From assembly GCA_007859745.1 (NCBI GenBank), contig SMLU01000001.1, forward strand, positions 3,162,001-3,226,000: a stretch of DNA of 64,000 nucleotides, in the 5' to 3' direction. The notes below the pieces were generated by a model that was given only the letters and a program-made list of their open reading frames with translations, had not been told where the DNA came from and did not search any database. Below, in pieces: positions 25,584 through 33,231 of the stretch. This stretch comes from Phycisphaerae bacterium RAS1 (GTDB lineage: Bacteria > Planctomycetota > Phycisphaerae > UBA1845 > Fen-1342). Positions within the stretch are counted from its first letter, which is position 1, and every line of letters begins with the position of its first letter. Position numbers and translations under genes: made by a program.

Positions 25584-26228
25584 ATGCGCAGATTTTTCTC
25601 CCTGTTAGCACTGGTCATGTTCGTCGCGCTGGACCTGGGGGGTTGCCCCACGTCGACCGGAGACAATTCGCAGACCGCGGGGTCCGGGTTGTCGGCCGGC
25701 GATCTTTTTTCGGACTCGGCCAGTCCGGCGGACCGTCCGGACGAGTTGACGCTGGCCTTTCCGGAATGCAATGAGCCGCTCTCGGTCGATGCCTGGCGGG
25801 CGCGCGTGCTTGAGTTGGTGAACGAGGCGCGGACGTCGCGCGGGCTGAGTGCGCTGACATACAGCCAGCAGCTTGAATCGCAGGCCACGCAGTATGCGTG
25901 CGAGATGATCGGCTACGACTTCTTTGCTCACGAAAACCCGGTGACCGGGAGCACGCTGCGCGAGCGGGCGGAGCAGTTTCAGTACGATTTTCAGATCATT
26001 GGGGAGAATCTCGCCGCCGGGCAGCCCACGCCCGAGGAGGCCATGGATGATTGGATGAACAGCGCCGGCCACCGCGAGAACATCCTGAATCGCGAGTTCG
26101 TTGAGCTGGGCATCGGCATCCGCACCGGCGGGACCTACGGCACGTACTGGGTCCAGGAATTCGGCCGTCCGCGGCAGGTGTCGATCATCGAGGTTCCGGG
26201 CGACACCGAGGAAATGGTCGGCCGCTGA
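25584..26228 (+). CDS. CAP (SCP/PR1) domain lipoprotein
   Basis: A 214-residue secreted protein with a signal peptide ending VALDLGGC, a lipobox like that of the divergent PKD lipoprotein. After a polar linker the CAP fold starts at WRARVLELVNEARTSRGLSA. Conserved His residues are in FFAHENPVTG and SAGHRENILN, and the signature Glu in IGENLAAGQPTPEEAMDDW. The end GIGIRTGGTYGTYWVQEFGR is the canonical last strand. CAP proteins bind lipids or act as proteases or toxins; bacterial ones are mostly uncharacterised. It is transcribed away from the PKD gene with a 164-base spacer. Confidence 0.9.
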   Translation: MRRFFSLLALVMFVALDLGGCPTSTGDNSQTAGSGLSAGDLFSDSASPADRPDELTLAFPECNEPLSVDAWRARVLELVNEARTSRGLSALTYSQQLESQATQYACEMIGYDFFAHENPVTGSTLRERAEQFQYDFQIIGENLAAGQPTPEEAMDDWMNSAGHRENILNREFVELGIGIRTGGTYGTYWVQEFGRPRQVSIIEVPGDTEEMVGR

Positions 26229-26376
26229 GCGGAAAGTTCCTGCTCGGTTGTTTGGATTTCGCTTCGCCTTCGGGGAATAATGGATTGGCAAGCCGCGGGA
26301 AGCGCCGCAAGACGGCGCTGCAAGGACGCTCTCCGGCGCGGACATCTGAACGGAGTTCCGCTCGAGGAGGCGGAAG

Positions 26377-26448
26377 ATGAGTTTCTGGACGCCCCAGCGC
26401 CTGCGCATCGCGATATACTTCACCGCGTGTTACCTCGCGCTTTGCTAG
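26377..26448 (+). CDS. possible 23-residue hydrophobic leader peptide
   Basis: ATG at 26377 follows GAGGAGGCGGAAG, a near-ideal ribosome site. It encodes MSFWTPQRLR followed by IAIYFTACYLALC then TAG: a basic N-terminus and one short hydrophobic stretch. It stands 32 bases before the SDR gene. It could be a leader, a small membrane protein or the remnant 5' end of a lost gene. No homology can be claimed. Confidence 0.3.
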   Translation: MSFWTPQRLRIAIYFTACYLALC

Positions 26449-26479
26449 GCTCTCATGGTGACGCCCGGCGGGGGGCGGC

Positions 26480-27256
26480 TTGAGCGACTTCTGGCAAGAT
26501 CGAACCGTGATCATTACCGGGGCAAGCAGCGGGCTGGGCTGCGCGCTGGCCGAACTTCTCGCGCGCCGCGGTGCGCGCGTCGGACTCATCGCGCGGCGCG
26601 CGCCGCTTCTGACTGAGTTAACTCGAAAAATCAGGTCCGCGGGCGGCGGCGCCGCGATGGCGGCCGCGGATGTCACGCTGGCGCCATCCGTGCAGGCTGC
26701 TGTGGCGCAGATTCAGGAGACGCTGGGGCCCTGCGACATCATGATTGCGAATGCCGGCGTGCTGCAGCGGACGCCCGGTTGGAGTTTTGACGCCGCGGCG
26801 GTGGATGCCGTCATCCGCACGAACGTGCTGGGGGTGACGAACTCGTTTGCGGCGGTGCTGCCGGAAATGGTCGCGGCCCGCCGCGGACACATCGTCGCTG
26901 TCGCGAGCATCGCCGCGATGCTTGGATTGCCGGGCGTCGGCGCCTACTCGGCGAGCAAGGCGGCGGTGGTGACTCTGATGCAAAGCTTGTCCGTCGATCT
27001 GCACCGCTACGGCGTCAAGACGACGACCATTTGCCCTGGGTTCATCGATACGCCGCTGCTTCCGGCTGAGGAGCGCCGTCGGGCGCGCGGGATGATGAGC
27101 GTCGAGTTTGCCGCAGAGCGCACAGCGTGGGCGATCGAGCGCGGCCGCCGCGAGTATTGGTTTCCCAGGCGGACGTGGCTTGCCGCGTGGATCGGCAAGC
27201 ACTTGCCGCACGGACTGTATCGGCGCGTGATGGCGCCGAAAGGCGGACGAGTCTAA
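26480..27256 (+). CDS. short-chain dehydrogenase/reductase
   Basis: A 258-residue SDR enzyme. The nucleotide site TGASSGLG (residues 14-21) and IANAGV, the catalytic tetrad segments (VASIAAMLGL with Ser, GAYSASKAAV with Tyr and Lys) and PGFIDTP are all present, so it should be active with NAD(P)H. The start TTG at 26480 is preceded by a G-rich ribosome site. The C-terminus has a hydrophobic end (RRTWLAAWIGKHLPHGLYRR), so it may sit at the membrane, as in several lipid-modifying SDRs. The substrate is unknown. Confidence 0.9.
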   Translation: MSDFWQDRTVIITGASSGLGCALAELLARRGARVGLIARRAPLLTELTRKIRSAGGGAAMAAADVTLAPSVQAAVAQIQETLGPCDIMIANAGVLQRTPGWSFDAAAVDAVIRTNVLGVTNSFAAVLPEMVAARRGHIVAVASIAAMLGLPGVGAYSASKAAVVTLMQSLSVDLHRYGVKTTTICPGFIDTPLLPAEERRRARGMMSVEFAAERTAWAIERGRREYWFPRRTWLAAWIGKHLPHGLYRRVMAPKGGRV

Positions 27257-27276
27257 TGGGCGTCCGTTAGTCGCTT

Positions 27277-27369
27277 CGATCCCAGCCGCGACCGCAAGGC
27301 AGCGAAGGGTGTTCGCTCGCCGAAGAACGCTCCCTCACGGTCGCGGCTCGGAAAGTCGCGACTCGGAAA
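27277..27369. repeat. GAGCCGCGACCGTGAGGGAGCGG-family palindrome, copy 4
   Basis: GATCCCAGCCGCGACCGCAA on the left and CTCACGGTCGCGGCTCGG on the right with a degenerate loop, followed by an extra short right half (GTCGCGACTCGG). It fills the gap between two convergent genes (SDR and TPR protein). Confidence 0.88.
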
Positions 27370-27386
27370 GACCTCTGAATTCGTTT

Positions 27387-28433
27387 CTAGGGTTTGCGGA
27401 CGCGACGATTCCCGGCTTCCGCGGCGGCGCGGGCTTCGACGGGCGAGCCGTCGCGTTCGAGCACTTCGGAATACAAGCCAACCGCGACATCCGTTCGTCC
27501 CATTCGCTCAGCCGCCAGCGCGGCGTAGCACAACGCCCAGCTCGCCTCATCCGCCGGTCCGCCGGCATTTGCCAGCGCCAGGAGCTGTTCGAAAGCTTCG
27601 GCGTGTCGGCCCGCCTCGATTCGCGCCCGGCCCAGCAGGAGCTTCCACGGTCCGGCGGCGTCGGCGTTTGTGAATTCCAACGTCCGTTCCAAAACGCGCA
27701 GTACGCGCGTCGCGTCGCCGCCGCGCTCCAACTCAGCTCGGAGCGACTCGAGGAGTATGGCGGTCGGGGCGAGTTGGATTACGGGTGCGGTTGCCGCCGC
27801 CGAGCCGCTGAGCAAACCGTAGACCGGCCGTGAATCGGCAGCCTGGGTCGCCGGGCCGTGAAGTAAGATTCGCGGGTCGCGGTCCTCGTAGAGTTCGAGG
27901 TCAACGAGCATCTCCCGCGCAAGCGGCCCGTTGCGGCCGGTCAGGGCGTTTTTCAAACGCGTGCGCGCCGCCGCGTTCTCGGACGATCCGGCCGGCGCGA
28001 GTCGCCGGGGCCGGCAGTCGCCGCCGAGCTCGAGGCAAAGCTCGACGGCGCGATCGAAGCGGCCGCAGCGGTCGCATACGGCTGCGAGACGCCGCTTTGC
28101 CCAGGGTCCGACCCACTCGGCGGCCGCATCGCGGAGAACGGACTCATAGGCGGCAGCGGCGTCCGGGTCGCGACCCTCGGCAGCGGCATGTTCGGCCTCT
28201 CCCAGCCGCGGCAGGTCGTCGGCCTCGATCCACTCGATTTCCGCGTGGGGCTTACGGAGCAATTCACCGCTGACGCCCCGGAAAATCAGGCGGTGTTCGC
28301 GGAAGGCGACGATCCGAACGCCGACGAACGGGGGGCGCCCCGACAGCTTGACCGTATCGGCGGCGGCGGCGCGCGCTGCGAGCGCGGCAGCGATGAGAAT
28401 TCCAGCCGAAATTCGCGAGCGAGTGCATCCCAC
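27387..28433 (-). CDS. exported TPR-like protein of unknown function
   Basis: A 348-residue protein. The GTG at 28433 begins VGCTRSRISAG and a signal peptide ending ARAAAADT; there is no strong ribosome site. A small N-terminal beta region (VKLSGRPPFVGVRIVAFREH, LIFRGVSGEL) is followed by helical pairs of TPR type, including AEGRDPDAAAAYESVLRD, WAKRRLAAVCDRCGRFDRAV and later RMGRTDVAVGLYSEVLERDG. Planctomycetes encode similar exported TPR proteins, but I know of no assigned role. It is likely periplasmic and protein-binding. Confidence 0.7.
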   Translation of the reverse strand: MGCTRSRISAGILIAAALAARAAAADTVKLSGRPPFVGVRIVAFREHRLIFRGVSGELLRKPHAEIEWIEADDLPRLGEAEHAAAEGRDPDAAAAYESVLRDAAAEWVGPWAKRRLAAVCDRCGRFDRAVELCLELGGDCRPRRLAPAGSSENAAARTRLKNALTGRNGPLAREMLVDLELYEDRDPRILLHGPATQAADSRPVYGLLSGSAAATAPVIQLAPTAILLESLRAELERGGDATRVLRVLERTLEFTNADAAGPWKLLLGRARIEAGRHAEAFEQLLALANAGGPADEASWALCYAALAAERMGRTDVAVGLYSEVLERDGSPVEARAAAEAGNRRVRKP

Positions 28434-28798
28434 GTCGATACATACTAATGGACGAGCCGACGACCGGATGGACGAACCGCCGGCCGGAACAACCCAAGAA
28501 GCAACCCGGTCGGCGGGAGGTGGCGGGCGGACTGAGTATGCCAGGCCTGCAGTTCGCCTCCACGACGGAACGGGTGAAAACGCGACCGGTCCGTGGGGCG
28601 TCTTCAGAACTGTCGCTGACCTAGGGTGGCGACAGCGTCCTGGCCTGGGCCGGGGATGTTGCTGCAGGGTGCCGGACATTTGTCAGAAGGACTGTCCATC
28701 AGGCGTATGATTTCTGGCAAGACCGATTGCATCTGAGCCGCGCGTATTGTAAAAAATGCGCAGCAGGGACGCGATTTGTAGTTTGAGCGAGGAGGCTC
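28434..28798. other. divergent spacer, no gene seen
   Basis: This lies between the divergently transcribed TPR-like gene and the 28799 gene. It must hold both promoters, but no clear -35/-10 pair or operator is visible. There is no member of the repeat families. Confidence 0.5.
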
Positions 28799-29272
28799 AT
28801 GACCACCGACAATCGAAACTCCCGCGTGATCATCGTCCTCATGGCGGCGATGACCTTTGGCGCGGCCCTTTTGCTCTGGCTGGAACCACAGACCGATCGC
28901 TACCGGGGAGACGCGCTGCTGCTCGCTGAAAGCGGCGGGCGCGTCGCCGAAGTGACCATCGAGTACATCGCGCCGGGCGACGTTGGCCAGTCCCAATATG
29001 ACTGCCTGATCGACGCCGAGGGTGAGGCGGGGTCGCTCGGCGCCTGGAGTGAGTCGGCGCGCATCGCCGTCCTGGCTTCCGGGGGCGATAAGCTGCCGGT
29101 GAAGCAGGCGAGCACGCTCATGAGGCTGATCGGCAAGCTGCACCAGTCGCATGGGCTTGCGATGGATCAGATTCGGCTGGCCGGCACTTCCGATATCCGC
29201 CAGACGCCCACTCTTCCGCCGCAGGCGGCGGACCTGGTCAACCTTCTGGTCCGCAAGGGCATCGTGCAATAG
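28799..29272 (+). CDS. membrane-anchored protein with PGRP/amidase-like end
   Basis: A 157-residue protein with GGAGG 5 bases before the ATG. It has one N-terminal helix (VIIVLMAAMTFGAALLLWL) and a soluble domain. The last 60 residues follow the C-terminal pattern of peptidoglycan amidase/PGRP folds: VKQASTLMRLIGKLHQSHGLAMDQIRLAGTSD, comparable to the 'Q..aL..L...L...ygi....I.gH.d' helix and strand. The zinc His there is replaced (AGTSD), so it is likely catalytically dead and may bind cell wall. This is an inference from a short match. The next gene, a kinase, follows 38 bases later in the same direction. Confidence 0.6.
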   Translation: MTTDNRNSRVIIVLMAAMTFGAALLLWLEPQTDRYRGDALLLAESGGRVAEVTIEYIAPGDVGQSQYDCLIDAEGEAGSLGAWSESARIAVLASGGDKLPVKQASTLMRLIGKLHQSHGLAMDQIRLAGTSDIRQTPTLPPQAADLVNLLVRKGIVQ

Positions 29273-29310
29273 AATTCGGCAGTCTCCAGCGCTGTCGAAC
29301 CGAGCACAAG

Positions 29311-30213
29311 ATGCCGCGGCCGCTTCCATTGCTTGAGGGGTATGAGTTCGTGCAGCGCGTCGGTCGCGGGGCCGGTGCTGTCATCAGTCTTGCTGTGCAC
29401 CGGGCGACGCGCCGACAAGTCGCCATCAAGCACGTTATCCGCCGCGACGCCGACGACGAAAAATTCATCCGCCAGGCCGAGACCGAATACGACGTCGCCA
29501 GCCGCTTTGACAATCCCTACCTGCGGAAGTGCTACGAGATTGTCCGCCGCAAGAAGTGGTTCCGGACGGTCGAGCTGTACCTGATCATGGAATATGTCGA
29601 CGGGGAGCCGCTGGAAGATCAGTGTCCGGAGCGGCTGGAGGAGATCATCCCGATCTTCGCGCATGTGGCCGAGGGACTGCAGGCGCTGCACAGCTATGGT
29701 TTTGTGCATTCGGACATCAAGCCGAACAACATCATCCTGACGCCCAGCGGGAACCCGAAGCTGATCGACTTCGGCCAGAGCTGCCCGATCGGGCATCAGA
29801 AGGAGCGCATCCAGGGCACGGCGGATTTCATCGCGCCCGAGCAGGTGCGTAAGCTGCCGCTGGACCATCGCACGGACATCTTCAATTTCGGCGCGACGAT
29901 GTACTGGGTGGTGACGGGACGCTACTTCGAGACGCTCGTCTCGAACGCCCCGACCGCGGCCCGCAAGATTGACTTCGACGCGCAGCGCAGCTCGGCCGCG
30001 CCGCACGAGCTCAACCCGCGCCTGCCGCTTCCCCTTTCCAAGCTGATCATGGATTGCGTCGAAACCAACCCCGAGTCGCGGCCCGTGGACATGCGGGCCG
30101 TGGTGGCGCGGCTGGAAGTGGCGCTGCAGGTGCTGAACAACCGGCGGAGCGGCGACGACGATGGACGGGACGACGAGCCGGATGGCCGACGGGCGGCGAC
30201 GCGCGAGGCGTAG
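29311..30213 (+). CDS. Ser/Thr protein kinase (Hanks type)
   Basis: A 300-residue kinase domain protein without a transmembrane helix. Motifs: Gly-loop VGRGAGAVISLA, the lysine in VAIKHVI (Lys40), the catalytic loop HSDIKPNNII (Asp135 kept, the usual Arg replaced by Ser), DFGQ (Asp153), APEQ, DIFNFGATMYWVVTG and the final RP motif (ESRPVDMRAVV). The 'HSD' change moves it out of the RD-kinase group, so activation-loop phosphorylation control is probably absent. The short C-terminal tail is highly charged. It may form a unit with the 28799 gene. Targets are unknown. Confidence 0.92.
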   Translation: MPRPLPLLEGYEFVQRVGRGAGAVISLAVHRATRRQVAIKHVIRRDADDEKFIRQAETEYDVASRFDNPYLRKCYEIVRRKKWFRTVELYLIMEYVDGEPLEDQCPERLEEIIPIFAHVAEGLQALHSYGFVHSDIKPNNIILTPSGNPKLIDFGQSCPIGHQKERIQGTADFIAPEQVRKLPLDHRTDIFNFGATMYWVVTGRYFETLVSNAPTAARKIDFDAQRSSAAPHELNPRLPLPLSKLIMDCVETNPESRPVDMRAVVARLEVALQVLNNRRSGDDDGRDDEPDGRRAATREA

Positions 30214-30218
30214 CGCTT

Positions 30219-30313
30219 GGGGAGTGCGGGCGTGTCGCCCGCAGTGTCCTCCATTACTCGCTGGGCGGGACGTCTGCACGTCCCAATGCGGCCGGGACGC
30301 CGGCACTTCCCCC
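30219..30313. repeat. composite palindrome supplying a gene's C-terminus
   Basis: GGGGAGTGCGGGCGTGTCGC, GGGCGGGACGTCTGCACGTC and GCCGGGACGCCGGCACTTCC form nested hairpins in the gap between convergent kinase and membrane-GT genes. The last roughly 20 codons of the membrane-GT gene (stop at 30254) are read through it. Confidence 0.82.
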
Positions 30314-31954
30314 GAAGCAATGCACATCCACCGCCTCGATCCGCTCTGCGCCGCGGTCATCTTTCCTTCGCTTGATTTCGTAACGCCGAAACTCGGGCGC
30401 GCCCAGGCGGACCGCGAGGGCGTCGCGGTAGGCGGCGAATTGCTCTTCGGGGAAGTCGAGGCGCACACCGCGATAAGCCAGCAGCCAGATACGCCCGCCG
30501 GAGTGAGCCGCGTGCACGTCTTCGGCGCGCGGCGCCCAGGTTAACGGGACGGGTGCGAAGCGCAGAATATCGAATATGAATTGTCCGCCCGTGCCGCGCG
30601 AATCGAGCAGGCTGGGGGCGTGGGGCACCCGGTCGGGCGAATAGAAGACGACCCACCCATCGCCCGGGCGCGTTTCGCGGACGATCGCATCGACCGCCTG
30701 CCGGCTGCGCAGCACCGGCTTGTCTTTGTACGGCCGCAGCACGTCGGCGACCGCGCCGCCGACGCAGATTCCGCCCAGCGCCAACGCGGCGACCATCAGC
30801 CCGGCGCGGCGCTGCGGAATCGCGCGTCGGAACGCGCGCCACAAGTGAAAAATCACGACGCGCAGCCCGAGTCCGCCGAGCAGGCAGAAGGCCGGGGCCA
30901 TGTAGAGAGAAGTTCGGGCGGACCCGCCGTAGGGGTACTTGTGCAGCGCCGCCGCGATAAACGTGAGCGCCAGCGGCATGAGCAGCAGAGTCAGAAGGGG
31001 GCGACGGGTTTTCCATAGGCGCACGCCGCCGATGATCACGACCAGCAGCGTGGCGGTGCTGCCGCCGTTGTCCCCGCCGAGCGGATACGCCAGCATGTTG
31101 CCCGTGTGCATGTAGATCAGCCAGAGGGGCAGCAGCCAGGGCCGATCCAGCGGCGGAAAAGTCCGTTCCCACATTTCGATTTCGACCAGGCCGGCGGCGG
31201 CTGTCAGATGCGGCCCGGCGTAAACTAGATAGTTGGTCGCGAAGTTGCCGATGAGCAGCAGGCCGAAGAGCAACCAGCCGATCAGCAGCCCCGCGGAGAA
31301 TCTCCGGATCAGGAGGTAGGTGAGCAGCAGCCCGACGCTGCCGGCGGCGAAAACTGATGGCAGCGACCACCACACACCTGCGGCGGCCAGCAGCAAGAGT
31401 CCCGCCCAGCCCGCCCGGCACGTGGGCCGGAGATAGACGCGCCATCCCAGCATTGTGCAGGCAAGCGATATGAGCATGTCCTGGGCGTAGGGCTTCACTT
31501 CGGCGGAATGTCGCACAGGGTAGGTGGCCGCAGCGAGAAAGCCGATCGCCAAGAGCGCTGCGGCCGGCGGCAGGACGCGGCTGGAGAAGCGCGCGAAGAG
31601 GATCAGCGCGAGTCCGCCAGCGATCGATGGAAAGAGGCGCAGGGCCCAGTCTGACAGACCCAGGAGCCGGGCGAAGAAAAGCTCACCCCACATGAACATG
31701 AGCGGCACGATCTGGCCGTAGTCGAGCGGCCTCAACATGCCGGCGTAGTCGCGCGTGACGAGATTGACGGCGACGAACGCCTCATCACCCCAGATGGGGA
31801 AGCCCATGGCGAATCGGATCACCCGCCAGAAAAGTCCCAGCAGGAGCAGCAGGAGCGCCGCGCGGCGCAGCGCAGTGGCGCGGTCAAGCCGCTGTGCCAC
31901 CGTCAGGATGCCTCCGGGCGGCGGCGCGGGTCGGTTCGGCCCGGTCTCAGCCAC
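30254..31954 (-). CDS. polytopic membrane glycosyltransferase (PMT/ArnT-like)
   Basis: A 566-residue GT-C type membrane protein. The first loop carries FPIWGDEAFVAVNLVTRDY, the acidic DE pair typical of PMT/ArnT catalytic loops, followed by about eleven helices and a soluble periplasmic C-terminus (from about residue 430). The predicted substrate is a lipid-linked sugar donor. The GTG at 31954 overlaps the pyrD stop by 8 bases, so it is coupled to pyrD. The C-terminal segment after about residue 545 (FGGSAGVPAALGRADVPPSE) is encoded by a palindromic repeat and is probably not part of the fold. Confidence 0.82.
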   Translation of the reverse strand: MAETGPNRPAPPPGGILTVAQRLDRATALRRAALLLLLLGLFWRVIRFAMGFPIWGDEAFVAVNLVTRDYAGMLRPLDYGQIVPLMFMWGELFFARLLGLSDWALRLFPSIAGGLALILFARFSSRVLPPAAALLAIGFLAAATYPVRHSAEVKPYAQDMLISLACTMLGWRVYLRPTCRAGWAGLLLLAAAGVWWSLPSVFAAGSVGLLLTYLLIRRFSAGLLIGWLLFGLLLIGNFATNYLVYAGPHLTAAAGLVEIEMWERTFPPLDRPWLLPLWLIYMHTGNMLAYPLGGDNGGSTATLLVVIIGGVRLWKTRRPLLTLLLMPLALTFIAAALHKYPYGGSARTSLYMAPAFCLLGGLGLRVVIFHLWRAFRRAIPQRRAGLMVAALALGGICVGGAVADVLRPYKDKPVLRSRQAVDAIVRETRPGDGWVVFYSPDRVPHAPSLLDSRGTGGQFIFDILRFAPVPLTWAPRAEDVHAAHSGGRIWLLAYRGVRLDFPEEQFAAYRDALAVRLGAPEFRRYEIKRRKDDRGAERIEAVDVHCFGGSAGVPAALGRADVPPSE

Positions 31955-32936
31955 GCTGCACGCTTGGCTTGGGCATCGGATTCTCCGGGAGCTTGAGTGC
32001 GCCAACGAGCTGGGTCACGTTGGAAAGGCCGTGCTGCTCGACGTAGCGCGACAGACCATCGGCGATCTTCGCCGGCAGGGAGGGATCAACGAAGAGCGCC
32101 GTGCCGATGGCGACGGCGGACGCGCCCGCGAGCAGAAATTCGATCGCATCGGCGGTGCACTGGATCCCCCCCATGCCGAGAATCGGCACACCGGCGGACT
32201 TGGTCACCTCGCGGTAGACGCGATGAATATTGAATAGTGCGAGCGGTTTGATCGCCGGGCCGCTCAACCCGCCGGTGACGTTGGCCAGCACGGGTTTCCA
32301 GGTGCGGGCGTCGATCGCCAGGCCGACGTAGGTGTTGATCAGGCTGAGGCCGTCGGCGCCGCCGGCCAGCGCCGCGCGGGCCATGACGGTGATGTCCGTG
32401 ACGTTGGGCGAGAGCTTCACGAGCAGTTTTCCGCGGCGAATGACGCGCCGCACCGCGGACACGACCTGCTCCATCAGCCGCGGATCGGTGCCGAACATCA
32501 GCCCATCGGCGACGTTCGGGCACGACACGTTCAACTCGATGCCGGCGATGCAGGGGATCGGATCGATAGCCTCGCACACCGCCACATAATCCTCGACGCG
32601 GTAGCCGGCGACGTTGACCAGCACCGGCGTGGGCATCGACTGAATGAAGGGCACTTTCTCGGCGATGAAGCGTTTCAGGCCGACGTTCGCCAGGCCGATC
32701 GCGTTGAGCAGCCCGCCGCGAACTTCGGCGATGCGTTGCGGCTCGTTTCCGGGACGCTCGCTGAGCGTCACGCTCTTGGTCGTGAACGCGCCAAGACGGC
32801 GATAATCGAGCACGTCGGCGTACTCGGGACCGTAGCCGCAGGTTCCCGACGCCGTGAGCACGGGCGTACGCAGCGGAATGCCGGCCAGGTGGACGGTCAG
32901 GCGCGGGTCGGTGGGCGGGTCGGCGGCCGCGGTCAT
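31947..32936 (-). CDS. pyrD: dihydroorotate dehydrogenase, class 1B-like
   Basis: A 329-residue FMN enzyme of pyrimidine synthesis. The catalytic Cys is in ELNVSCPN (Cys139), with FTTKSVTLSERPGNEPQRI before it, SPNVTDITVMARAA, GLSLINTYVGLAID and GMGGIQCTADAIEFLLAGASA (FMN phosphate site). A catalytic Cys rather than Ser places it in class 1, and the length fits 1B, which needs a PyrK electron-transfer partner. None is adjacent; the NfnA-like protein at 5002 is PyrK-related but belongs with NfnB. The ATG at 32936 starts MTAAADPPTD; the frame extends further but only through a repeat. Confidence 0.95.
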   Translation of the reverse strand: MTAAADPPTDPRLTVHLAGIPLRTPVLTASGTCGYGPEYADVLDYRRLGAFTTKSVTLSERPGNEPQRIAEVRGGLLNAIGLANVGLKRFIAEKVPFIQSMPTPVLVNVAGYRVEDYVAVCEAIDPIPCIAGIELNVSCPNVADGLMFGTDPRLMEQVVSAVRRVIRRGKLLVKLSPNVTDITVMARAALAGGADGLSLINTYVGLAIDARTWKPVLANVTGGLSGPAIKPLALFNIHRVYREVTKSAGVPILGMGGIQCTADAIEFLLAGASAVAIGTALFVDPSLPAKIADGLSRYVEQHGLSNVTQLVGALKLPENPMPKPSVQRG

Positions 32937-33050
32937 GGGGGCAGCATCCGCGTCCGGGAGCGGGGTGTCAATTTTGCCGATCGCACGGGAGCGTCGGCGT
33001 CCGGCCGGCGCCACTGCGCGTTCGCACCGGCCAGAGAGCCTGTGAACATT

Positions 33051-33115
33051 CGGGTGGGATGGGCGTCTCGCCCGTCCCCGCGGCCTCATGAACGGGCAAG
33101 ATGCCCGTTCCACCC
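33051..33115. repeat. GGGACGGGCGTCTCGCCCGTCCC-family palindrome, copy 3
   Basis: GGGTGGGATGGGCGTCTCGC and its complementary half with AACGGGCAAGATGCCCGTTC. It lies in the divergent spacer upstream of both pyrD and the HEAT gene, so this copy cannot be a 3'-end terminator. The flank from 33037 (GAGCCTGTGAACATTCGGGT) is shared with copy 2. Confidence 0.93.
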
Positions 33116-33231
33116 TAAGAAGTTCGCAGCCCCAGAGCGTGATGCTCCCCTTCAGCGGCAAAAACTGCACGCGGTGGATACGTTCGCCAATTTACCCGGC
33201 GGCCCGCGACGTCCGATGACGACGTACGGTC

